A stretch of DNA of 64,000 nucleotides from Bosea vestrisii (GCF_030144325.1 NZ_CP126307.1:3517001-3581000); one strand, 5' to 3'. Positions 45,757 to 57,807 are shown, numbered from the stretch's first letter. Notes: generated by a model from the letters alone, not told the origin. Numbers and translations: made by a program.

Positions 45757-48700
45757 TCAGCCGGTCGCGAGGAAGCGACGCACGAAGCTCGCCCCGCCAT
45801 CCCCGGTCCAGACCTCGCCGACACGGGCGAGCGATACCAGAATCGCGCGCACCGCCGGCCTGACCCTGAGACCCTGACGGAAGCGCAGCGCGATCGCATC
45901 GGCGTCGAGCGGCGCGTGCGAGACTGCCAGGATCGCGAGCACCGCTGCCACCCGCTCGACCGGTTGTATCGGGAAGATCGGCGTGCCGCCGCCCGGAACC
46001 GGCAGCGACAGCAGCTCGGCCGCCTCGATCTGCTCGCTGACCGCGGCCTCCCGCCCGAAGCGCGGCCGTTGATAGTCCGGCCGCAGCCAGCGTCGTGCCC
46101 CACGCTCTTCCTCGCGGGCCCGGTCGCGATTGAGCGCCACCAGCAGCGCCAGGATCGTTTCGTCGTCCGCATTGGCCGGGAGCCCGTAGGCGGTAGCGAC
46201 CGCCGTGTCGATCGCCTCATGATGCTCGTTCAGGATCAGCACCAGGCCGCGATCGCGGATATCGCCCTCGGCGGAGGAGAGCGGCCTGCCGGCGAGGATC
46301 GCCTCGCGGACATTGTAGAGCTTGGTCAGCGTCAGGTCCGGATGTCGCTCCAGCACCTCCTTGCGCAGCACGTCGAGCGCTTCGGCCGGTTCGCGGATCG
46401 CCTGCTTCTGCATCTCCGCAATCTCAGGGAAGGGGAAGGGATCGAAACAGCGCGATTTGGAATAGCGCGGGTCGTTGCCGATGCCGAGCCAGCCGCCGGC
46501 CTGCAACGCCCAGACACAATGGACGCGCGACGACAGCACGCCGAGATGGAAGGCGTCCGACAGCGCGACGGCGACAAGCATGTTGTCCGGCAGGATGCTG
46601 GCGTCGAGAAACTGGAAGACGCGGTGCTTGGTTGTCTCGACGGTCGCGATGTAGCGCTGGAGGCCCGCGAGGGCCGGGCGCAGTTCCTTGCGCGGTTCGC
46701 CGAACAGCCACCACAGCTCGCGATAGCTCGCCCGGTTGTTGACGTCGCGCCCGACGACCTGTCCACTCGCGTCCTTCTCTTCCTTCACCCGCAGCTTGAC
46801 GTGTTGGTAGACCTCCGGGAAGCGCTCGCGCACCTGGGCGGCGGTCAGTCCGAACAGATCGATCGCCATGACGTTGCGTGAGCGCGCGGTAAGGTCGCGG
46901 CCATTGCGATAGCAGCGGAGATGATCAGCGAGCCCCGGTCGTGTGCCGAGCCCGAGTGTCTCTGCCTCGGCGGGCGTGACGATGAAGCCGGCACCGTGCA
47001 GCTTCACGCCCGGCGAGCACAGGCCCTCGTTCGCGAGCAGGCCCGTGGTCTGGGTGATGTCGACGCCGATGCTGAGGTCGGAATTGATCACCCCCTGCCG
47101 CTCGCGCACCTCCACCCGCGGCTGGTCGGTGTCGAGCCCGGATTCCGCGATAACCTCGAGCAGGCGTCCCCCTGCCGGCCGGATGCCGCGACCGTCATCG
47201 CGATCCGTACTGCCGCCGTATCCTTGCCGGCCTTGGTCCAGGGGTGGTCGGCGATGGCGAGCAGCAGCGAGATCGGCTTCTTCGCATTCAGGTGCCGCTC
47301 GACGACGCGGCGCTGGAACAGCTGGGTGATCGAGTTGGTGGTGACGAAGCCAAAGCGCCGGAGTTTCGTTCCCGGCAGGGTGAGCAGTTCGGCGGCCCGG
47401 TCCCACCAGTACATGACGAGGTCGGCGCTCTCGTTCATCTGCGGATAGGCGGCGCGCAACGCCCCGACATAGCTCTCGCCCAGTCGCCCGCGCAGGTCCT
47501 TGCCACCGATGAAGGGTGGATTGCCGACGATGAACTCGACCTCCGGCCAGTCCGGCCGACGCGGATTGCGCGGCGCGACCTCGCGCCGACCTTTGACGAG
47601 CGGCACCGGCCAGTCGTCCCAGACGAGCAGGGCATCGCCCGGGACGATCTGGGCGAGCTCCTCCAGGATCGGCTCGCTCGGCGCGAAGGCGCGAGTCCGC
47701 AAATGCCATTGCAGATAGCCGATCCACAGCATCAGGTCGGCGATCGCGACGGCGCGGCGATTGGCGTCGATGCCGAAGAACTGCCAGGGGCCGACGCCGC
47801 GCGCGCCGAAACCGCCGAGCTGTTCCGCCGCCCCGAGCTCGGCGGCGACTTCCAGGACTTCGCCTTCGAGCCGCTTCATCAGGTCCTGGGCGACATGCAG
47901 GAAATTCCCGGTTCCACAGGCGGGATCGAGCACGCGCGTCTTGCTGAGCTGGCTATGGAAATCTTCGACGAGCGCGAGCGCGCTCTTCAGGCTGCCGCCG
48001 TCACGGGCCTGCTGCGCCGCGGTCAGCACGTTGCGCCAGTCGTCGCGCAGCGGAGCGATCACGGTCTCGACGACCAGGCGTTCGACATAGGCGCGCGGCG
48101 TATAATGCGCGCCCAGCCTGGCTCGTTCGGCCGGCTCCAGCGCCTGTTCGAGCAAGGTGCCAAAAATGGCGGGATCGACCAGGCTCCAGTCATGCTCCGC
48201 GGCTGAGAGCAGCTCGGCGATGCCGTCCCGGCCCAGCGCGAACACTTGCGGCTCCGCGAACATGCGGCCGTTGAAGCGCTTCAGCTCGGCGCGGACGGCG
48301 GAGGAGTAGCGGCCGAGATCCATGGCCCGCCAGAGATCCTCGACCAGCGGTTTGAAGCTCTTCGGCGCCTCGAGGCACTCGCGCAGCAGCCGCTTGAAGC
48401 TGTCAGCCGGGATCAGGCGGACATCCTCGGCGAACATGGTGAAGACGCAGCGCATCAGGAACAGCGCGACGTCCTCCGGATCATGCCGGCGCTCCAGCGC
48501 CTTCGAGACCAAAGCGAGACGTTGGGCGATCTGGCGCGTCGCCTGGGCGGCCTGGCGGGATGGGTCGAGCGAGAGCGGATCGCTCCAGATGCAGGCGATC
48601 CAGGCCCGGATGGCGGGATCGCGCAGGTCTTCGAGATAGACCCGGAAGCGGTGCCGGTCGGGGAACTGGGCGTAGTTCTTCCCCTGCCCGGAGAAGTCCG

Positions 48701-49201
48701 CATAGAACTCGAAGCAGTGGCCGACATCGCAGAGGATGATGAAGGGCGGCCAGCCATGCGAGGCGGGCAGGGCGCGGCAATATTGTTCCGCCTGGCGCTT
48801 GGCGTTCAGCATCATCACGTCGAGGCCGCGATCGGCGCCGCGTCGCCCGCGAGGTGTCTCGGTCGGTTCGTCGTCCGTGCCACTGGCCGGCAGGATTTCC
48901 TTGGGCTGGCCTTTCAGCCGCTTCTGCTTGGCCTCCATGGCGAAGCAGATCTTCCGGTAGAGGTCGATCCGGCCAGTGGTCGCGGAGCCGTCGGGCCCGA
49001 GCTGCCGGACCGGATACTCGAAGCGATAGGTCACCGCCTCGGGGTCGCTGGTCGGTGGCTGCGGGCGCTCCGTTCGCAGCAGCACGCAGAACTCGCTGAT
49101 GAAGGACGGAAACGACGCCCGTTCGGCCCCTTCAGACATGCGCCAGCGCGCGATGAAGGCCTCGACCTCCACCGCATCCGGCGCGACCTTGCCCCCGACA
49201 T
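45757..49201 (-). pseudogene. MmeI-like (type IIL) restriction-modification enzyme, frameshifted
   Basis: The N-terminal part (up to 47170) carries a nuclease site IDLYRKICFAMEAK (D-x9-E-x-K), then the methylase motifs LDPACGTGNF and IVGNPPFIGGKD. The C-terminal part continues in another frame as GRLLEVIAESGLDTDQPR through a target-recognition region to FVRRFLATG. The break is at a C5 run, 47168-47172 (plus strand); one more C restores one chain of about 1150 residues. A second C5 run at 49192-49196 separates a good ATG (49201, with GGGAGAGG upstream) from the body of the protein, which otherwise would start at a GTG or further upstream. Such enzymes modify and cut DNA with one polypeptide; the recognition site cannot be read. 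Confidence 0.82.
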
Positions 49202-49216
49202 GGTCGCCTCTCCCGA

Positions 49217-49238
49217 TTGTATTTATGATTTGATACAA
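49217..49238. promoter_or_regulatory. Inverted repeat in the divergent RM/uvrB promoter region
   Basis: TTGTAT (49217-49222) and ATACAA (49233-49238) are inverted around an AT-rich 10-base spacer, in the 130-base gap between the restriction-modification gene and uvrB. This AT-rich stretch is the likely promoter for the minus-strand gene. The repeat may be a regulator site; no controller gene is adjacent. Confidence 0.35.
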
Positions 49239-49330
49239 GTAGAAGTTGATTTCTCCTCTCCTGTCAACTCCTGTCACCAACGCGCTGCCGCCCCCTCGCA
49301 TCGACGGCAAATCGCGCCCATATTGCGGCC

Positions 49331-51994
<2,664 letters not shown>

Positions 51995-52081
51995 AGGGAC
52001 GACTAAAGGTTGTAGCCGTCTTGCGTTGACCCGAACTCTGCGTTCGTTCTTATGTGTCAGGATTGACATCGAGATGAACGC

Positions 52082-52849
52082 ATGGCCGGAACCACTGTGG
52101 TTAATGACTTTGCGAGCTTGGTAGCGTTCGGCCCACGCGAGTCGCAACTTTCGACGCCGCTCCGGAATTTGCAGTCGCACGTCTATAATTTGGTCAGTGA
52201 AGCAAAGTCTTTGCTTAAGAGCGACGCCCAACGAAAATCGACGTTTTCCCCTTATATAGGTAGAGGTATTCTAGAAGCTGGATTGACGGCGATATTATTT
52301 CGCGCGGATCCTTTTCGGGCGATGACGCTGTGTCGATTTCAAAGTGATATCGATTTTGATCATAATTCACCTAATAATATATCGGTATCTTGGGCCGATG
52401 ATATAATGTGCAATGCAGATATAAGGGATCCTTGGAGATCAAAAACGAAACCAGAATCTGTATCAAGAGCTCTGTTTTCTCCTTATACGGATGAAATTCT
52501 TTGGAAGCCGGCTCTGAATAAGGTAAATGATCACATATCGTCGAATAATATTGGATTTACATTTCCTTCTGTAACCGATCTGGATGGTAGTATATTTATT
52601 GGAGCGATGAAGGGGCAGGCAAGGCAGTTGTATAGTTTTTGGTCAAAAGGGATTTACGGGGAGTTATTTACTATTGGAAACCACACATTGGATTCTATTA
52701 CGTGCGATGAAAAATTAAAGAAAAGCATAGATATTGTTTTGGATTTGGCTTACGTTAGTCATTTTATTAGTACATCGATATCGAAGACGTCAGCAAAAAA
52801 GGCGACGCAAAGATACATGAAGGTTAAGGAATTTGTTCATGGCGGATGA
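52082..52849 (+). CDS. AT-rich island protein A, unknown function
   Basis: A 255-residue protein starting MAGTTVVNDFASLVAFG, of no family I recognise. It has no signal peptide or membrane helix. The middle is rich in Ser, Asn and Asp (SDIDFDHNSPNNISVS), and charged residues end it (SKTSAKKATQRYMKVKEF). Base composition falls sharply from the GC-rich uvrB tail to clearly AT-rich within the first 100 bases, so it is foreign DNA. Its end overlaps the ATPase gene by 11 bases; the two are surely one unit. A weak promoter (TTGACC 52026, TATGTG 52051) precedes it. Confidence 0.8.
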   Translation: MAGTTVVNDFASLVAFGPRESQLSTPLRNLQSHVYNLVSEAKSLLKSDAQRKSTFSPYIGRGILEAGLTAILFRADPFRAMTLCRFQSDIDFDHNSPNNISVSWADDIMCNADIRDPWRSKTKPESVSRALFSPYTDEILWKPALNKVNDHISSNNIGFTFPSVTDLDGSIFIGAMKGQARQLYSFWSKGIYGELFTIGNHTLDSITCDEKLKKSIDIVLDLAYVSHFISTSISKTSAKKATQRYMKVKEFVHGG

Positions 52850-54319
52850 TCTCGACGCTGAAGATAGCAGCCTTCTCTTGGCTGCCGAGGAATGTCCAAG
52901 GGATCAATTCGATAAGTATCATACTTTTACGAGGTATGAGCGCGGTATAATACAAAAATTGATTGCCCATGGGCCCGTCTTGCTTAGAGGAGGACGAGGG
53001 AGCGGAAAGAGTGCTATCCTTATCGAGACGTATCTAGAGATAAGGAAGAATTATATCCAAAGTGTTGTTCCGGTGTACATAAGCCTGCGTCACCTCCCGC
53101 TGTTAAAATCGGAAGGCACTGCTTATGTGTCGAATTTTTGTAGAATACTTTCTAGTGAAATAAACAAAGAATTGAGAAATTACGGAGCGTCATTTCCTAT
53201 CGCTAGGGATGTCGGGCCGCTTCTTGAGGCTCTTGAGGCAAATGCTCGTCATCTGAATAGGCGCTTTGTGCTGCTATTTGACGATGCGGCTCACATTGGG
53301 CGCGAGCGCCCTCTTATCGAGTTTTTTGATATTTTCCGAACGATCTCAACGAGTCGTGTATCTTGTAAAGCCGCAATATACCCTGGAGTTACAAAATTTG
53401 GCATTCGATTTGATGTATACAATGACGCGACGGTCGTTGATATCTCCGAGACGATCGAAAATCTGACTTTGAAGATATTTTTATTGAGATACTGAACAAG
53501 CGCTTCCCGCCGCTTGCCGAGAAGGTTCGCTCATCGAGGTCGATAACAGAAAAAAGATTTGCTAGGATCTTGGGTCGAGCTGTAACAGGCAATCTACGGA
53601 GTTTTGTATTCGCTTGCAATAACATCAATGAGTCAGAATCGGTAGGATATCCGGAGTTAACTAAATGTCTACTATTTTTATCAGCTGATTATTTTTGGCC
53701 GTTGCTTGAAGAGGTTGCGCCAAAACTTGGATCATATGAAATATTAGTTAATCCAGCGCAATCAATTGCTCAGTTTATATTTATAAATTGTGCAAAAAAA
53801 GAAAGTAGCTACTGCCTTATACACAGAGATGTCATACAAAAACAGTCAAAAATATTTGAAATACTTGAGTACGCAGGTTTCTTTTCTAGGCGAGAGGCTT
53901 CTAGAGCCTTAAAGTCGGGAGGGAGAGGTGTCGTTCTTTCCGCGAATTTGTGCAACTTGCTTGAAGTTACCCCGGGCAACCGGTTGACAAGTGAGTTGGC
54001 GACGCAATGGCTTGACGGTTCAGATGAGCCTTTCGAGCTCCATGTAATGAACCCGGACTATAATCGAATTGCCATTCCGGAGATTGGCTCTGATGCCGAT
54101 TTGACGATCTTCTCAAAAGGAATATCGACTTTGCAGAGGTCTAATGCTTATCCATATGGGCTGACTTTTGATAAGGTGTGGCGTTTAGAAAATAATGGTT
54201 ATACGACAATTCAAGATGTTGCCGAGGCAGATGATGAAGCTATTTTATCAATTTACATGATTGGTCCGAGAAGTTTGAAGAGAATTAGAGACGTTATCTA
54301 CCAGGCGATTTGGATGTAG
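52839..54319 (+). pseudogene. AT-rich island protein B: ORC/Cdc6-like P-loop ATPase with C-terminal helix-hairpin-helix, frameshifted
   Basis: From the ATG at 52839 (AAGGA 8 bases before) the frame gives Walker A RGGRGSGKSA (residues 50-59) and Walker B FVLLFDDAAHI (143-153). A sensor-like region CKAAIYPGVTKFGIRFDV follows, as in ORC/Cdc6-like or STAND ATPases. At an A4 run (53458-53461) the frame must change to continue as DFEDIFIEILNKRFPP and on to 54319; one added A gives a 493-residue protein. The last 60 residues (LENNGYTTIQDVAEADDEA then MIGPRSLKRIRDVI) look like a helix-hairpin-helix of the RpoA-C-terminal type, so DNA binding is likely. Function unknown; a defence role is inference. 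Confidence 0.75.
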
Positions 54320-54878
54320 ATACCTCCCGCGGCTACTGCATAGCCTTTTCCCATCTGGGAGAGGGGTTCTGTCGAGGCTCCGGTGCCAGACGGGGACAGC
54401 TCGCAACCTTATCCCCGCCCTCCCGACCTCCCGTATACTCCGTCGCATCCCATCCCGAGGGGCGGCCATCCGGAGGCATGTCGTTTGGCGGGGTGGGTGC
54501 GGCGCCTGCGGGCGAGGGTTGCGCCTCGCTCCCGGGAGGCTTCGGGAACCGACCTGGGGGTACTACGGCCCCTGCGCGAGGAGCTCGCTAGCTGGACGCC
54601 CGCCGATGACCAATCGCCCGAACGCCGACGCGACGACCCGATGAGGGACACTGGCGAAGGCGACGGGCGGGATCGGCGGTACGTCCGAATGAAGCGCGGC
54701 CCGGAGCTTTAAAATCGCCGAAGGCGGAGCGCCACGGGGCGTGCGGAGGGTGGCTCAATCCCTTCGCGCCGCTTCCTGGCTCAATGGAAGCGGATACCAA
54801 ACCGCGCCTCGCGGCGCTCCGCTGCCCCTCATCAGCATAACGCCCGCAGGATGAGCCTGCGGGCGGGGAAATCTCATG
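54320..54878. other. Gene-poor GC-rich region after the AT-rich island
   Basis: Composition returns to GC-rich immediately after the ATPase stop. I see no recognisable gene or structured RNA class. A frame of 109 codons at 54383-54712 has no family resemblance or clear ribosome-binding site and I do not call it. The region is rich in short G/C runs and inverted segments and may be remnant or repeat-derived DNA at the right junction of the island. Confidence 0.4.
54841..54867. terminator. Strong GC hairpin (possible bidirectional transcription stop)
   Basis: CGCCCGCAGG (54841-54850) pairs perfectly with CCTGCGGGCG (54856-54865... ) around a 5-base loop ATGAG, adjacent to the 108-bp repeat. 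There is no clear T-run on either strand, so it would be an inefficient intrinsic terminator or simply a structural element. Confidence 0.35.
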
Positions 54879-54986
54879 CGTCATTCTCGGGCGAAGCGAA
54901 GCGCAGACCCGAGAATCTCGTAACCAGAAGGCTCCGATCGGAGCCTCCTCCTGCCTGAGATGCTCGGGTCAAGCCCGAGCATGACG
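54879..54986. repeat. 108-bp dispersed palindromic element, copy 3 (inverted orientation)
   Basis: It starts CGTCATTCTCGGGCGAAG and ends TCAAGCCCGAGCATGACG, which is the reverse complement arrangement of the copies at 6751 and 25667. A perfect inner palindrome GGCTCCGATCGGAGCC is present near its middle. It marks the right side of the AT-rich island region. Confidence 0.8.
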
Positions 54987-55055
54987 CGCTTGAATTGGAA
55001 GTCCCGCGCCCTTCGCCCTGGGGGACAGGCGGCGAAGGGCGCGGGGTACGGTCGC

Positions 55056-55352
55056 CTACCAGCGGTCGTAGCGGTCGTGATGGCGGCGGCCATGGGCCGG
55101 GGCCCAGGGCGGCGGGCCGCCACGGTGGCGGCCATAGCCGTAGCCGCGGTCATAGCCGCGGTCGCGATAGCCGTAGCGTTGCTGGCGCTCGACATTGCGC
55201 TGGATTTCCCACATCCGGTGCTCGCGGGTGTGGCGGGTATAGCTTGCCTCGACCTTGTCGAGGGCGGCAGCGCCGCTGAAGCTCTCGCTGGCGGCGGCCG
55301 GGGTGACGGCGGCGCCGAGTGCGATCGCGGCGGCGATGAGAAGGTGGCGCAT
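55056..55352 (-). CDS. Small exported Gly/Tyr/Arg-rich protein
   Basis: A 98-residue protein with signal peptide (RHLLIAAAIALGAAVTPAAAS), a central acidic/basic segment (ALDKVEASYTRHTREHRMWE) and a tail of Arg, Gly, Tyr and His (YGYRDRGYDRGYGYGRHRGG). The ATG at 55352 has AAGGAG with 6 bases of spacing; an earlier ATG at 55358 directly touches that site. No family recognised. Confidence 0.72.
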   Translation of the reverse strand: MRHLLIAAAIALGAAVTPAAASESFSGAAALDKVEASYTRHTREHRMWEIQRNVERQQRYGYRDRGYDRGYGYGRHRGGPPPWAPAHGRRHHDRYDRW

Positions 55353-55446
55353 GGGCATCTCCTTTTCGAGTTGTCGCCATTGAAGCGCATCCGGCTGCAA
55401 CCCAGCCTGAACGGGATAGTCGGCTCCCGTTCATCTTGGCGGCGGC

Positions 55447-55833
55447 TTAGGCGTCCGGCCCGCCCTCGATCTCGCTCGCCCAGGCGAGCGCCGCGTCGAA
55501 GGCATGGGGCTTGAAGCTCCGGACCTCGATGAAGGGCACGAGCGGGCTCGCGATCGCGACCAGCGTCTCGATCCAGCCCTTGTCGGTGACCACGGCCTCG
55601 CGCGGGAAGCGATGCCATTGCAGGATCTTGCCGAAGCCGTAGCGCGCATCCTTGAGGCCGGCGCGGAAGGTCATGTCCTCGAAGCCGCTGAGATCGGCGA
55701 GGATGCCGAGTTTTTCGTGGCGTTCGAGCTTGCTCTCGATCTCGGCGATCAGGATGTCGAAATCCGGCTCGGAGAGCGTGCCGGTGATGCGGAAGGCGAC
55801 GACATGGTCGGCGGCGGGAAGGATATCGAGCAT
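55447..55833 (-). CDS. STAS/SEC14 (SpoIIAA-like) domain protein
   Basis: A 128-residue single-domain protein: VVAFRITGTLSEPDFDILI at the start, KLGILADLSGFEDMTFRAGLKDARYGF in the middle, and PREAVVTDKGWIETLVAIASPL at the end. This matches the SpoIIAA-like STAS/SEC14 family, small cytoplasmic proteins of unknown ligand. Upstream is a short divergent gene. Confidence 0.87.
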   Translation of the reverse strand: MLDILPAADHVVAFRITGTLSEPDFDILIAEIESKLERHEKLGILADLSGFEDMTFRAGLKDARYGFGKILQWHRFPREAVVTDKGWIETLVAIASPLVPFIEVRSFKPHAFDAALAWASEIEGGPDA

Positions 55834-55954
55834 GGCGGGCTCCTGGCTTGTGCCGGGAACAACGCGACGACCGGCCGCAAGTTCGACGGCGAACCTTCGC
55901 CGGAGCGAGGCGTTGGCGATGCGAGGGGGCTAAACGCACGCAAAGGAGACGACG

Positions 55955-56169
55955 ATGGCCAATGCCGGCGGGAAGCTCGGTCCGAGCATCAAGGGCAAGG
56001 GAGACGGCACGGGCGCGACGAGCACGCGGCCGGCCACGCTGCCCGATCACAAGGTGCTCTCAATCGCGACAAGGCGCAGCTCAATCGCGGGCGCGGTCTC
56101 GACGGCAAATGGATCGAGAACGAGCAGGTCTATGAGACGCAAGGAAACCAGCGCTCGCAGGACGAATGA
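55955..56169 (+). pseudogene. Small hydrophilic protein, interrupted by a frameshift
   Basis: From the ATG at 55955 (GGAGACGACG upstream) the frame reads MANAGGKLGPSIKGKGDG to PDHKVLS. At about 56058-56062 it must change frame to read NRDKAQLNRGRGLDGKWIEN and end VYETQGNQRSQDE at 56169. One added C repairs it to a 71-residue protein. Gly- and Lys-rich, no known family. The alternative frame without repair overlaps the next gene and is unlikely. Confidence 0.55.
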
Positions 56170-56172
56170 GCC

Positions 56173-56889
56173 CTATTTCAGCGCGATGATCAGCATCAGG
56201 AAGGCGAGCACGATCAGGACCTGCTTCAGGCTCCAGTTGATCCGCCTGAGCTGCTCGGCGACCGGGTCTTCGGGAGGTTCGGTCTCGGACGTGTGATCCG
56301 GTTGCCCGGCGAGGAAGGCAGGGTCGCCATCGGCTTTGCTCGCGGCGGCTCGCCAGTTGATGCTCTGCACCCGTCCATGCGCCTGCGCCGGGCGGTCATC
56401 GACCTCGGGCGCCAGATGAAAGACCGGCGGCTCGTCGTCGGCGCCCTCGCGCAGCCAGAGATTGGTCGTCACGGCGAAGGTGAGAAGTCCGGCGCCGCCA
56501 TTGGCGAGATCCTGCCGCAACCCCGCGAACAGCGGTTGCGGCAAAAAGAGCTCGGCGGCGAGCCGGTCGTCGAGATCACCTTGCGCCCCGGCGGGCAGGC
56601 TGAGCCGCAGCAGCGGCGCGCTCTCGCCGGCGAATGAGCGGATGGTCAGCGACAGCTCCTGCGCCGGCCCCGGCTGGTCGATGCGGGCGAGCCGCGCGCC
56701 GTTCGGCCGGGCGTGGGCTTCGATACGTCCGGCGTCGTGCAGCGCGCCGTCGCGCCAGTCGTGCCCGGAGACCACGACGAGCCCCTCCGCCGTGAAGGCC
56801 AGCGGCTTCGCCGGGTTCTGCACGAAAGTGCCACCCGCCACCGTCATCCGCCCGTCGACGATGCTGGCGCCGTCCGTCCTGTCGTTCAT
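56173..56889 (-). CDS. Hypothetical protein with C-terminal membrane anchor
   Basis: A 238-residue protein with a predicted beta-rich soluble part (AFTAEGLVVVSGHDWRDGAL, SLTIRSFAGESAPLLRLSLP) and a single hydrophobic helix at the C-terminus (LKQVLIVLAFLMLIIALK), so it may be tail-anchored. No family recognised. It is convergent with the small frameshifted gene, 3 bases away. Confidence 0.7.
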   Translation of the reverse strand: MNDRTDGASIVDGRMTVAGGTFVQNPAKPLAFTAEGLVVVSGHDWRDGALHDAGRIEAHARPNGARLARIDQPGPAQELSLTIRSFAGESAPLLRLSLPAGAQGDLDDRLAAELFLPQPLFAGLRQDLANGGAGLLTFAVTTNLWLREGADDEPPVFHLAPEVDDRPAQAHGRVQSINWRAAASKADGDPAFLAGQPDHTSETEPPEDPVAEQLRRINWSLKQVLIVLAFLMLIIALK

Positions 56890-57065
56890 CCCGCCCCCGC
56901 CTTGAGTCGGTGCGGACGATAGCAGGTCGGCCGGGCGATGCCAGATTGGCAGGTTGTTCTACGTTAGGGGTGGTATGGGCCGCGCCGGAAAAGAAAATTT
57001 CCTTCTCGGTCGGTTCAGCGAAAGGCTCTTCCTGATTGTCGCGTACCTTTAAAAGAACGTTTGGA

Positions 57066-57094
57066 TTGACATGCAGAACGAGCTTTCCTAAATT
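57066..57094 (+). promoter_or_regulatory. Sigma-70-type promoter of the met leader
   Basis: A perfect -35 box TTGACA (57066-57071), a 17-base spacer and TAAATT (57089-57094, four of six matches to the -10 consensus). It would start transcription near 57101, just ahead of the riboswitch. It is the best promoter sequence I saw in the window. Confidence 0.72.
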
Positions 57095-57111
57095 ACGGAC
57101 GTCGTCGGTTC

Positions 57112-57171
57112 ACCGATGGCCGCGGAGATTTGAGCGAGCAGCTTGCGCCGCGTCACCAAACGCTAAAGCGC
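57112..57171 (+). ncRNA. SAM-II (SAM-alpha) riboswitch
   Basis: The conserved order of SAM-II elements is present: GATTTGAG (57127-57134), GCTTGCGCCGCGTCACC (57141-57157), AAACGCTAAAGCG (57158-57170). Stem P1 is formed by CGCGG (57121-57125) with CCGCG (57148-57152), and the 3' GCTAAA would form the pseudoknot with the loop. SAM-II binds S-adenosylmethionine and lowers expression of methionine genes in Alphaproteobacteria. Downstream lies metNIQ, which fits. The assignment is by eye, without a covariance model. Confidence 0.78.
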
Positions 57172-57211
57172 CACGACGTGGTCGTGGGCTCCTGGCTTTG
57201 AGGAGATGAAC

Positions 57212-57280
57212 ATGACCGGCTCCGTTCTCCGCCCTGTCGAACCGCTCCGCCGTTCGATGATGTGCTGTTGTCGCCGCTGA
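57212..57280 (+). CDS. Candidate leader peptide ending in Met-Met-Cys-Cys-Cys-Arg-Arg
   Basis: An AGGAG (57201-57205) stands 6 bases before an ATG that opens a 22-codon frame, MTGSVLRPVEPLRRS followed by MMCCCRR and TGA. It lies 40 bases after the SAM-II riboswitch and before two stem-loops. Runs of Cys and Met codons at the end of a short leader are the mark of ribosome-stalling attenuators for sulfur amino acids. Too short to prove by coding signal; support is the ribosome-binding site, the codon run and the place. Confidence 0.6.
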   Translation: MTGSVLRPVEPLRRSMMCCCRR

Positions 57281-57289
57281 TCCAGCGTT

Positions 57290-57348
57290 GACGCCGTTCA
57301 CCGGCGTCTTATCCGACATCATTCAGTACAGGGCGCCGCAATGCGGCG
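57290..57348 (+). terminator. Stem-loops after the leader peptide (attenuator candidate)
   Basis: GACGCCG (57290-57296) pairs with CGGCGTC (57302-57308) around TTCAC and is followed by TTAT. A second hairpin CGCCGC (57334-57339) / GCGGCG (57343-57348) follows. An alternative hairpin CGCTG (57275-57279) / CAGCG (57283-57287) covers the leader stop codon and could compete with ribosome position. The T-run is weak, so termination may need Rho or the effect may be on translation. Confidence 0.5.
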
Positions 57349-57357
57349 AAAATCGTC

Positions 57358-57597
57358 ATGTCGTTCCAGTCCCAGATCGTCTCCAGTCCGCCCACCCGCC
57401 AAGCCTATGTCATCGAGGTCGGCGAGACCCAGGCCGGGCTTGTCGCCCGCGGCGCCGATGAGCGCTTCTTCACCTTCATCTCCGCCTCGGCCGCCTTCGA
57501 CCGGCTCGAAGGCCAGCGCTTCGCCACGCCGGTCGCGGCCGAGCTGGCGGCGCGCCAGCTCGTCCGTTCACGTCCCGGCCAGCGGCTGGCGGCCTGA
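57358..57597 (+). CDS. Small hypothetical protein in the met operon
   Basis: A 79-residue protein MSFQSQIVSSPPTRQAYVIEVG ending in RSRPGQRLAA. No known family. It contains ETQAGLVARGADERFFTFIS and looks soluble. Its stop overlaps the ribosome-binding site of the next small gene, and all genes up to metQ are close together, which supports real expression in the operon. The start has only a weak ribosome-binding site. Confidence 0.6.
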   Translation: MSFQSQIVSSPPTRQAYVIEVGETQAGLVARGADERFFTFISASAAFDRLEGQRFATPVAAELAARQLVRSRPGQRLAA

Positions 57598-57608
57598 GGA
57601 GCACGCCG

Positions 57609-57803
57609 GTGCAGCTGTTTGAAGCCCTGCGCGCGCTGGTCGCCTCCTGGTTCGAGCGGGCGGTGCCTGCCGACCTCGGTGAGCCGCGCTGGCAGGAGCG
57701 CTCCTTCGCCGAGCTCGGCGCCGAGGAGCGCCGCCGTTCGATCCGCGAGGTGACGCTCGAGCAATTGGGCATTGCGCACTGGTCGTGCCACACGCATTTC
57801 TGA
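57609..57803 (+). CDS. Second small hypothetical protein in the met operon
   Basis: A 64-residue protein starting at GTG 57609, 7 bases after AGGAG. It reads MQLFEALRALVASWFERAV and ends LGIAHWSCHTHF. Four bases separate its stop from the metN ATG. The C-terminal Trp-Ser-Cys-His-Thr-His is unusual for so small a protein and could bind metal; that is speculation. No family recognised. Confidence 0.6.
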   Translation: MQLFEALRALVASWFERAVPADLGEPRWQERSFAELGAEERRRSIREVTLEQLGIAHWSCHTHF

Positions 57804-57807
57804 GGTC

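Noticed and set aside
54430..54445. A GTATAC in CCCGTATACTCCG as a third nic operator
   Set aside because: Only the central six bases match; the flanking palindrome arms are absent and no nic gene is near.
54383..54712. A 109-codon frame in the gap after the AT-rich island
   Set aside because: No family resemblance, no good ribosome-binding site, proline- and arginine-rich composition expected by chance in GC-rich DNA.
54320..54880. Possible structured RNA (tmRNA, RNase P or similar) in the gap
   Set aside because: None of the conserved sequence blocks of those RNAs could be found on either strand.
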